Part shown: positions 1 to 6,182 of the stretch, one piece after another | Position numbering within the stretch: the stretch's first letter is position 1 | How the letters are laid out: every line of letters starts with the position of its first letter | DNA from: Thiocystis minor | GTDB taxonomy: Bacteria > Pseudomonadota > Gammaproteobacteria > Chromatiales > Chromatiaceae | NCBI RefSeq assembly: GCF_016653465.1 | Contig: NZ_NHSQ01000157.1 | Location: forward strand, 1-64,000 | Direction of reading: 5' to 3' | Length of the DNA stretch: 64,000 nucleotides | Position numbers and translations under genes: made by a program | The notes under the pieces: model-generated | What the model was told of the DNA's origin: nothing | The model's database searches: none | The model's input: the letters and a program-made list of their open reading frames with translations, nothing else

Positions 1-127
1 CGGTTTTACTCTTCCACTATTGAATAACTTGGCACTACATTGCGATTTTCGGCCGGCGTGTACATAAAGATCAGATGGTTAGATGCCATCTGGGGGTGTT
101 TATCAATGGGGTTATGTTAAAGATGGG

Positions 128-530
128 CTAGCACCCGCCCGCCACCTGCCGGGCGCCGATGAGTTCGATGGGGTAGCCGTCGGGATCCTCGACGAAGGCG
201 ATGAGGGTCGTTCCCGCATTCATCGGCCCCGCCTCACGCAGGATCTTGCCGCCAAGCGTCTTGATCCGCTCCACGGCCGCGTGGACGTCCTCGACCTCAA
301 TGGCGATGTGGCCATAGGCGTTGCCTAGCTCGTAGCGGTCCACGCCCCAGTTGTAGGTCAATTCGATGACGCTGTGGTCAGATTCCTCCCCATAGCCCAG
401 AAAGGCGAGCGTGAACTTGCCGTCCGGGTAGTCTTTATTGGCGCAGCAGGCGCATCCCGAGCACCTGGGTGTAGAAGTCGATGGCGCGTGGCAGGTTGCC
501 GGTACGCAGCATGGTATGGAGGATTCTCAT
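128..530 (-). pseudogene. gloA: lactoylglutathione lyase (glyoxalase I), frameshifted
   Basis: The minus strand encodes a glyoxalase I in two frames. The N-terminal part starts with ATG at 530 ([20 protein letters not shown]). It runs to a TAA right after GMRLLRQ. The expected next residues ([19 protein letters not shown], then the C-terminal half with [15 protein letters not shown]) continue in another frame to the TAG at 128. Removing one base near 437 restores a single full-length family protein of about 133 residues. The family converts the methylglyoxal-glutathione hemithioacetal to lactoylglutathione. A real frameshift and a sequencing error are equally possible. The family call is safe; pseudogene status is not. 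Confidence 0.82.
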
Positions 531-620
531 GGGCAGCTCCTGGTGAGTGACGTCTCGTGACTGAGAAGAGGATCTTTCAAGGGTGAACCGGGGTCGGCGC
601 ATTGGTGAACGCGTGCCGGT

Positions 621-1037
621 TTAGAAGGACAGGCCCGCAGTCTCAAGGGTGTCCCGGATCGTCCTGATCTCGTGCGCGCTGTACGCGCGAACCGTCTCCA
701 GATGGCCCCACACCGGCTTGGGCCAGCAGGGATCACCTGGACGACGCCCGATGACATGAACGTGCAACGCCGGCACCAGGTTGCCGATCCAGGCCACGTT
801 TACCTTGGGGTAGGCCAGGGTTCCGACGAGATAATCCGAAATCCGTTTGCAATCCGCGAGTACCGCCTCGCGTTGCGCTGCCGGCAGGTCCAGAAGATTG
901 GCCAGGTCGGCTTCCGGGACCAGGATGAACCAAAGCACGGCCGCATTGCGATGGAGCAGCAGATGCGTCGCGGACAGGCATCCCAGTCGATGGCAGTCAG
1001 CGAGCAGTTGCGGGTGAAGCGGGTAGGTCTGTGTCAT
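621..1037 (-). CDS. HIT family protein
   Basis: This 138-residue protein has a histidine-triad-like motif, LHVHVIGR, at residues 91-98 near the end of the fold, as in HIT nucleotide hydrolases and transferases. The segment before it (WIGNLVPALHVH) resembles the usual N-x-x-P-x-L-H pattern. The length is typical of single-domain bacterial HIT proteins. These are cytosolic enzymes acting on nucleotide phosphoramidates or dinucleoside polyphosphates; the substrate cannot be read here. It is convergent with nothing and appears monocistronic, about 90 bases downstream of the broken glyoxalase. Confidence 0.85.
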   Translation of the reverse strand: MTQTYPLHPQLLADCHRLGCLSATHLLLHRNAAVLWFILVPEADLANLLDLPAAQREAVLADCKRISDYLVGTLAYPKVNVAWIGNLVPALHVHVIGRRPGDPCWPKPVWGHLETVRAYSAHEIRTIRDTLETAGLSF

Positions 1038-1345
1038 CAGCTATGCGAAAGCCAGAACCCGCGGGTGGGCAATCATAGTGAACATGGTCGAACACTCGCG
1101 ACGTGGTGTGATGGGGAATTTGAGTCTACCCCGTCGTCTTCTCAGGCTCCAGGCGCCGTGACCCGCGCGTCCCGGGCCGTCCGCTCACATGGTGCTGCGG
1201 GAGTTCAATGCGGCACCGATCATCGCGGCACCGCCCATGGGAGCGTCGGCGACGGATCCAGCAACAGGACCATTCGGCCAGTTGGGGGAAGCGGCACGGC
1301 TCACGCTGGGCCAGCGTTTCGGCGATCAGCAGATCCATCGATGGC
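1038..1345. other. gap without a convincing gene
   Basis: About 300 bases lie between the HIT gene and the next minus-strand gene. Open frames exist on both strands but are arginine/proline-rich shadows without family features. I see no RNA gene, clear terminator or repeat. Confidence 0.5.
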
Positions 1346-1735
1346 TCAACCGGCCACCGGATGCGCCAATCCCGCCCGCCAGTCTTCGATGAACATCTTG
1401 ATGGACTCGATGAAGTCGGGGTCATGCTCGGTGCGGTTGATCGTGGCGTGGATCAGGACACCCGCCCCCGACGGGGTCGACTCCTCCAGCGCGGTCAGCG
1501 TCCAGGCGAAGGCATTGGGGCAGGTCGGTAGCGTGAAGCGCACCCCTTCCAGGAGACACTCGCGACGCACCTGGAACTGCCCCCAGAGACAATAAATCTC
1601 GCCCTGATCGCGAGTGTCGTCCCAAGACAGCACGCGATCGATGGAGGTACAAAGCGCACTCAGACGCGGTCCGGTCAGGTGTCGCTGAAGCGACTCGGCG
1701 GTCCAATCAGCGGGCGATGTGGCGAAGAATTCCAT
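1346..1735 (-). CDS. conserved hypothetical protein
   Basis: A protein of about 129 residues beginning MEFFATSPADW. A TTG six codons upstream would add HPGTP. I prefer the ATG at 1735. It is soluble, with no signal peptide or membrane segment and a mildly acidic composition. The middle part (GEIYCLWGQFQVRRE...VRFTLPTCPNAFAW) looks like a compact alpha/beta domain, but I do not recognise the family. The 22 bases around its start codon recur at 2529-2550 ahead of another minus-strand gene, so the two genes share a leader. Confidence 0.6.
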   Translation of the reverse strand: MEFFATSPADWTAESLQRHLTGPRLSALCTSIDRVLSWDDTRDQGEIYCLWGQFQVRRECLLEGVRFTLPTCPNAFAWTLTALEESTPSGAGVLIHATINRTEHDPDFIESIKMFIEDWRAGLAHPVAG

Positions 1736-1750
1736 GGGCGTTCCAGGGTG
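1729..1750 (-). repeat. 22-bp leader repeat, copy 1
   Basis: The same 22 bases occur here and at 2529-2550. They include the start region CCCATGGAATT read on the minus strand. Beyond the identical core, the upstream 40 bases of the two copies remain similar (both contain GCC-AAGCCG blocks), so a longer promoter/leader segment was probably duplicated. Confidence 0.7.
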
Positions 1751-1792
1751 CAAGGATGAGAATCGTGGATGAGACAGCCTAAGCCGCTCACT

Positions 1793-2045
1793 CTAAAGCG
1801 CTTGGACGACACGGTCGTGCCCGTCCAGTTTCGCGCGAGACAAGGCGGCATCGCGTCATCAGACCTTCGCGTGACTCGCCGTTGCGATAGCTCGCCACAC
1901 CCAGGCTGTCCGTCTACGGCTGCTCCAGATTTGGAAAGGCATGGGCACGCACTGCCGCGCGCAGATGCTCGGCGCGTTCGACGGCGGATTCCAGTGTCAT
2001 ACCGGGGCAGATGACGAGGAACGCCTCGCCGCCCCCGCCTGATCG
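1793..2045 (-). pseudogene. GGDEF (diguanylate cyclase) domain remnant
   Basis: The minus strand reads GGGGEAFLVICPGMTLESAV, then ERAEHLRAAVRAHAF and an in-frame TAG. It continues with LGVASYRNGES, then after a frame change RDAALSRAKLDGHDRVVQAL and a stop at 1793. These are the signature, the late core strand and the end of a GGDEF domain, in the right order. The signature is degenerate (GGGEAF for GG(D/E)EF). Everything upstream of the signature is missing. The remnant is non-functional and marks a lost diguanylate cyclase gene. Confidence 0.8.
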
Positions 2046-2057
2046 CAAACAGATCGA

Positions 2058-2384
2058 TCACCTCGACGATCGATCCTCGAAGCAGGCCAGTCCTGTGCCG
2101 GTCTCGAACGCTTCGCATGAACTCATGTAGGAAAGGCTGTTGTCGCGGTGAATGGCGACCACATGACTCCCGCCCTTGGTGCAGGCCACGGCCACCAAGG
2201 CAACCTTATTCGTGCTGGTTCCGAGGGCGCGTGTGCGCTCAATGCCCTGACAGTCGTGCCCGGCTCGGGTGATGACGACCTGGAAGGCTTGCTGGGCCAG
2301 TTGGGCATGGGCGGGCAAAGCGGCCACGGTGAATACCAGCGTAAGGAGCGCACGGCGCCCGTGTGACATCGGCGTCTCGATCAT
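2058..2384 (-). CDS. small exported protein of unknown function
   Basis: 108 residues with a clear signal peptide (MSHGRRALLTLVFTVAALPAHA, cut after AHA). The mature domain has four cysteines (HDC, VAC, SSC, LACF) that could pair as two disulfides in the periplasm. The first ATG at 2384 overlaps the stop of the preceding short gene in an ATGA. The internal ATG at 2369 gives the more canonical signal peptide. The last residues (EDRSSR) run into the border of the GGDEF remnant, so the natural C-terminus may have been replaced. No family recognised. Confidence 0.6.
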   Translation of the reverse strand: MIETPMSHGRRALLTLVFTVAALPAHAQLAQQAFQVVITRAGHDCQGIERTRALGTSTNKVALVAVACTKGGSHVVAIHRDNSLSYMSSCEAFETGTGLACFEDRSSR

Positions 2385-2518
2385 TGACGAATCCCCTTGG
2401 CTTGCAATGTGCCGGTCAGGCCCCGTTCGACAAAGAGTCGCGCGATGTCTGGATCCTCAGCGACAGCCGGATGCGACACCAGCAGCAGGCCAACGATCAA
2501 AATGATGAAATGTCGCAT
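2381..2518 (-). pseudogene. class D beta-lactamase-like N-terminal fragment
   Basis: An open frame of 45 codons starts at ATG 2518. It encodes a signal peptide (RHFIILIVGLLLVSHPAVAE) and the start of a mature domain (DPDIARLFVERGLTGTL). The frame then turns into unrelated residues (QAKGIRQ) and stops, overlapping the next ATG by four bases. The DIARLF..RGLTGTL string resembles the start of OXA-type class D beta-lactamases, which would continue into the catalytic STFK region. No such region follows. The family call is from memory of the N-terminal pattern and is tentative. The truncation is plain for any exported enzyme. Confidence 0.45.
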
Positions 2519-2528
2519 ATCGAGAAAA

Positions 2529-2550
2529 ATTCCATGGGCGTTCCAGGGTG
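2529..2550 (-). repeat. 22-bp leader repeat, copy 2
   Basis: Identical to 1729-1750. Here the ATG of the repeat opens only a 12-codon frame (MEFFSICDISSF). The ATG at 2518 of the exported fragment lies a few bases further in another frame. Confidence 0.7.
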
Positions 2551-2647
2551 ATCGTGTTCGGATATCGCCGATGATAGCCCAAAGCCGATCCAGACCTGCT
2601 TTGCTGTCTGGCAGGAGATCCGTCGTGATGGCCGGCGGGTATGCCGC

Positions 2648-3566
2648 CTATCCCGTCCGGCGGCGCTGTATCGCCGCCGGAGACACCGCCCGCCGTGACC
2701 ACCAGGCCGCCAGCATGGCCCAGGACAGGTTGTGCCATACCGAGTGGTAGCGCGGCGGCCACGGGGAAGGACTTGAGCGCCAGGGCCACCGCCAGACCCG
2801 AGTTCTGCATCCCGACCTCGATCGCCAGGGTCCGGGCGCGTACCGGATCCTGCCCGAACGCCCGCGCGCCCCAATAGCCCAGCGTCAGTCCCAGCCCATT
2901 GTGCAGCATCACCGCCACCACCAGCCCCAGACCGACCGTGGCCAGACGTTCGGCATTGAGCGCGACGACGATGGCGATGATGACCAGGATCGCCAGCACC
3001 GACACACGCGGCATCCAGGATTGGACGCGCACGAGCCAACGCCCGGCGAAGCGATTGACCGCGACCCCGGCGATGACCGGCAACAGCACCACCAGCGCGA
3101 TGGAGCGCAGCATCTCCAGCACCGGGACCGTCACCCAGGCGCCGGCATAGATCCAGGTCAGCCAAGGGGTAAGCACGACGGCGAGCAGGGTGGAGGCGGC
3201 GGTCAGACTGATCGAGAGCGCCACATCGCCGCGCGCCAGATAGCAGATGACGTTCGAGGCCGTGCCGCCGGGAGCGGCGCCGACCAGCACCATCCCGACC
3301 AAGAGTTCGGGCGGGAGAGACAGCACACGCGCGAGTGCCCAGCCGATCAGCGGCATCAGGCCAAATTGCAAACACAGTCCTAAACCGACGAGCGCCGGCC
3401 GGCGGGCAATGGCCAGGAAATCGGCGGGGCGCAGCGTGGCGCCCATGCCGAACATCACAACGCCCAGCAGCGGCATCACGGCCGCACGCCAGTCCGATAG
3501 CCTGTCCGGGGCGATGACGCCGACGAAACCCGCCAACAGTGCCCAAAGCGGGAACAAAATCGTCAT
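2648..3566 (-). pseudogene. bile acid:sodium symporter (BASS) family protein, C-terminus frameshifted
   Basis: Multi-pass membrane protein of the BASS family. It carries the characteristic central segment LVGAAPGGTASNVICYLARGDVALS and the late segment EVGMQNSGLAVAL. The start at 3566 overlaps the end of the RecD2 fragment in a four-base ATGA. In the starting frame, sense is lost after FPVAAALP near 2745. The expected family ending (SVWHNLSWAMLAAWWSRR) continues one frame over to a TAG at 2648. A loss of roughly ten bases explains this. Read without the shift, the frame runs to 2457 with a non-family tail. The family transports organic anions with sodium. Activity is doubtful. Confidence 0.75.
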
Positions 3567-3979
3567 CGGAAGTCCTCTTGGAGCCGTTCCCTGAGCTTGG
3601 TCAACCGCCCGGCACCGGTTTGCTTGACCGCCATCGCCAAAGCCCGCGGCTGGGCGATCAGCACCACCAGGCGCTTACCCCGTGTCACGGCGGTATAGAG
3701 CAGGTTGCATTGCAGTAGCGTGTAATGCTGGATTGCCAGCGGAATCACCACTGCCGGATACTCCGATCCCTGGGCTTTATGCACACTGGTGGCGTAGGCG
3801 AGCGCCACGGTATCCAATTCGCCGCTTTCGTAGACCACCGTGCGGCCGTCGAAGTCAATGACGATCTCGCCCTCCTCCAGGTCGATGGTCTGGATCCGCC
3901 CGATATCGCCATTGAAGACCTCCTTGTCATAGTCGTTGACCGAGGCACCCCCCGCAAATAACCGGTCAATGTCTTCCAA
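3563..3979 (-). pseudogene. RecD2/TraA-type helicase, C-terminal fragment
   Basis: 138 residues matching only the end of a RecD2-like superfamily 1B helicase: NDYDKEVFNGDIGRIQ, then a domain ending VHKAQGSEYPAVVIPL (motif V region) and LLYTAVTRGKRLVVLI (motif VI). The Walker A, Walker B and N-terminal parts are absent. Homology begins abruptly after MEDIDRLFAGGAS, so the gene was cut by a deletion that placed its tail beside the toxin stump at 4004-4156. The remnant cannot be an ATPase by itself. Confidence 0.8.
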
Positions 3980-4003
3980 TCACGACCAGCGAGGGAGCGC
4001 GAA

Positions 4004-4156
4004 TCAAACAATGCACGGCGGTTTGGAATGGGGTATTCGCGATGCGTGTTCGAAATCCGCGATCAGGGCGGCACCGAGACCGCGTTGGCAGTCATCATAG
4101 AAACGAATCGCGTCCAGGTATTCCGCCTCCGCACCGGGCAGGAAGCTGTGCCTTAC
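4004..4156 (-). pseudogene. RelE/ParE-type toxin, truncated
   Basis: Directly behind the antitoxin, in a one-base-shifted frame, the minus strand reads VRHSFLPGAEAEYLDAIRFY, then DDCQRGLGAALIADFEHASRIP and shortly a TGA. This is the first half of a ParE/RelE-superfamily ribonuclease or gyrase toxin. The C-terminal half with the catalytic basic residues is missing. The first codon in place of the usual ATG is GTA, so even the start is lost. The break lies beside the RecD2 remnant, which suggests one deletion ended both genes. Confidence 0.7.
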
Positions 4157-4377
4157 TTCAGCAATGCCCGCGCCTTAGACGCAACGGCCTCGCCGGGAAT
4201 CGTCTGCACTAGGCAGGCATCGCACGCGTCGGCCCGCCGGGCGCTTGCTTCGCCCCATCGACGGTCGAATTCGGCATCATTCAGTTCCTCCAGACTCAAC
4301 AGCAGCTTCTGAGCGAGCGCGGCTCGTTGCTCCAATAGGAGTGTAAGCGCCGTGGATTCAAGCTGTGAAAAGATCAT
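4153..4377 (-). CDS. addiction-module antitoxin-like protein
   Basis: 74 residues, start ATG at 4377 behind a good GAGGTG ribosome site. The pattern QRAALAQKLLLSLEELND, then AEFDRRWGEASARRADA and IPGEAVASKARALLK matches the small 'putative addiction module component' family (about 70 residues). Members of that family pair with a RelE/ParE toxin encoded just downstream. The partner here is a stump, so this is probably an orphan antitoxin left after the toxin was lost. The stop overlaps the toxin frame, as in intact modules. Confidence 0.75.
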   Translation of the reverse strand: MIFSQLESTALTLLLEQRAALAQKLLLSLEELNDAEFDRRWGEASARRADACDACLVQTIPGEAVASKARALLK

Positions 4378-4448
4378 GGTGACACCTCGACAAAGTTTGT
4401 AGCGACGAATCGCATCGCTTAACAAGTCCATGCCCATGTCGGGCACAC

Positions 4449-4478
4449 GAGGGTGGAACCGCTAACGGTTCCGCCCTC
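4449..4478. repeat. intergenic hairpin
   Basis: GAGGGTGGAACCG / CGGTTCCGCCCTC with a CTAA loop forms a 13-bp stem with one mismatch in the antitoxin upstream region. No U-run of useful length follows, so terminator function is uncertain. The rest of 4480-4757 shows no gene; the long minus-strand frame there is a shadow. Confidence 0.6.
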
Positions 4479-4757
4479 TTGGGAGATCGAGATGATAGCG
4501 GGTCGCCCCGCGGACATCGACCGTAAGGCCCTTCGGTGGGCTGAGCACTCACCGCGAACGGCTTCACGCACCGATAGCCCAAATTTCTCGTTCGTCTTCG
4601 ACCCTTCGGTCAGCTCATGACGCGGGACGAATGGGAGATGATGCACGGCGGGCATGATTGATCTGGGTTTTTCGCGCCATCCAGCCATACTATGGTTTCC
4701 GATGCTGGTGGTTGACACCTGACAACCGTCACTCCACGACAAGAAGGCCCCATCGCC

Positions 4758-5564
4758 ATGAAAAATCCCACGATCCGCCGGGGTCACGGCCCCTTCCATG
4801 CCGACCAGTTGCGTTCGGGCGATCCCTATGAACTCTCCAATGGTCATCCGATCGAGTGTCTGCCGACCGGCGGTCGCGGCTCCAAGGCGAATCTGATCGG
4901 CGGTCTCGTGCTCGGGACCGATCCCGACGTGGAGTCCGCCGGCGTCGATACCGGCTATGCGCCCACGCCGGGAACCCTGCGCGCGCCGGATGTCGCGGTC
5001 GGCAATGTGCCGGACGCGCCGGGCTGGGTCGCGGGCGCGCCGCCGCTGGCGCTGGAATATGCCGACACCGGTCAGGACGAAGCCGATCTGGCGCTCAAGA
5101 TCAGCGAGCCGCTGGCCGCCGGTACCCGTTTTGTCTGGGTGGTGCGGCTCACCGGACCACGGCGCGTGGAGATCCATGAATCCGGCCAGACGATGCGGGT
5201 CTGCTATCCCGGCGACTGGCTCGAAGCCCCCGGCATCCTGCGGAACCGGTTCCTCGTCGAATCGCTCTACGATCCGCACGCGGCGGCAACGGCGGCGCTC
5301 CGCAACCTGCTGCAACGCCAGGGTTACCGCGATTTGGACGAAGTACGCGGCGAAGGCCGGGCCGAGGGCCGAACCGAGGGCAAGGCCGAGGGGGCCGTCG
5401 AGTCTCTGCGCGGCGCCGTGCTCGATGTGCTCGACGGTCGTGGGATGATCGCCGACGCCGCCACGCGCGCGCGTCTTGAACGCTGCGTCGATCCCGAGCA
5501 ATTACGGCACTGGCTGCGCCGAGCCGCGACCCTGGACGACGTGGCGGATCTGTTCGAGGGGTAA
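4758..5564 (+). CDS. Uma2-family (DUF820) putative endonuclease
   Basis: 268 residues. The central part (APDVAVGN..., PPLALEYADTGQDEADLALK, FVWVVRLTGPRRVEIHESG) follows the Uma2 layout, a PD-(D/E)XK-like fold. The family normally has a Pro-Asp, then a Glu in a hydrophobic strand, then a Lys, then a W-V strand. The C-terminal third is a charged linker (GEGRAEGRTEGKAEG) and a helical tail, a common appendage in this family. The ATG at 4758 follows a weak AGAAGG site. Uma2 genes are numerous in phototrophs and their function is largely unknown; nuclease activity is inferred from the fold only. Confidence 0.75.
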   Translation: MKNPTIRRGHGPFHADQLRSGDPYELSNGHPIECLPTGGRGSKANLIGGLVLGTDPDVESAGVDTGYAPTPGTLRAPDVAVGNVPDAPGWVAGAPPLALEYADTGQDEADLALKISEPLAAGTRFVWVVRLTGPRRVEIHESGQTMRVCYPGDWLEAPGILRNRFLVESLYDPHAAATAALRNLLQRQGYRDLDEVRGEGRAEGRTEGKAEGAVESLRGAVLDVLDGRGMIADAATRARLERCVDPEQLRHWLRRAATLDDVADLFEG

Positions 5565-5609
5565 CACGGTCGCGGGCGGGAGGCTGGTCCGTCCCACAAA
5601 GAACGCGGA

Positions 5610-6167
5610 TCACTCCGAACGCGGATTGACAAAGGGCCGCAGGGTCAGCTCCCCGCCCGCGAGAACCAGCTCCATGTGTCGCAGATACGACATGCCGAGC
5701 AGCACCTGCTCGCCTTGCAGGTTCGGCAGTACGGTCGCCTTCACCCGGCTGGCAACCAGGCCGCCGACGTCGACGCTGTCGAGTTGAGCGGACCAGCTCT
5801 GGATGTTGCCGTTGCCGGTCTTGCTGAGTCCTCCCGAACGCAGTTGCAGATTCAAGCGCAGTGCCACCCCGTAGGGCATGGCGACGTCGACCGCGCCCGT
5901 ATCCACGAGAAATTCCACTGGCTGGCCATTGATGCGCCCGTTGGCGACATATTGGTTGACGTGATTTTGTTTCAGCACGACCTGCGGAAGCCCCGATGCG
6001 TCCAGGGCGAAGGCGGGATTGGGATTGGGGTTGGCGCTACGTCCCGTCAGGCTGACCATCATCAGCAGCAGTATGCCCAAGAGCATCAGCAGCGAGACGG
6101 CGACATATTGTTTGAGCCACGCGAGTTGCTTGAGCCAGGTGACTGGCGCGAACTGAGGATGATTCAA
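5610..6167 (-). CDS. retropepsin-like membrane aspartic protease
   Basis: 185 residues. A single membrane segment at about 21-41 is followed by an extracytoplasmic domain with the aspartic protease signature FLVDTGAVDVAMP at about 87-99 and the late strand EQVLLGMSYLRHMEL. This is the TIGR02281 / clan AA single-domain type, which must dimerise to form the active site. It begins only 15 bases after the stop of the PAS-GGDEF-EAL gene, so it is the third gene of that operon. A paralogue with the same layout lies upstream at 10297-10833. Orientation (periplasmic catalytic domain) is inferred from the charge distribution around the membrane segment. Confidence 0.85.
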   Translation of the reverse strand: MNHPQFAPVTWLKQLAWLKQYVAVSLLMLLGILLLMMVSLTGRSANPNPNPAFALDASGLPQVVLKQNHVNQYVANGRINGQPVEFLVDTGAVDVAMPYGVALRLNLQLRSGGLSKTGNGNIQSWSAQLDSVDVGGLVASRVKATVLPNLQGEQVLLGMSYLRHMELVLAGGELTLRPFVNPRSE

Positions 6168-6182
6168 TGTTCTGTTTCCAGG

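Noticed and set aside
672-1595. 307-codon plus-strand frame across the HIT gene and the gap after it
   Set aside because: Its first part is antisense to the HIT motif and the remainder has no coding character.
4419-5501. 360-codon minus-strand frame over the Uma2 gene
   Set aside because: Antisense to Uma2 and crosses a hairpin; no recognisable domain.
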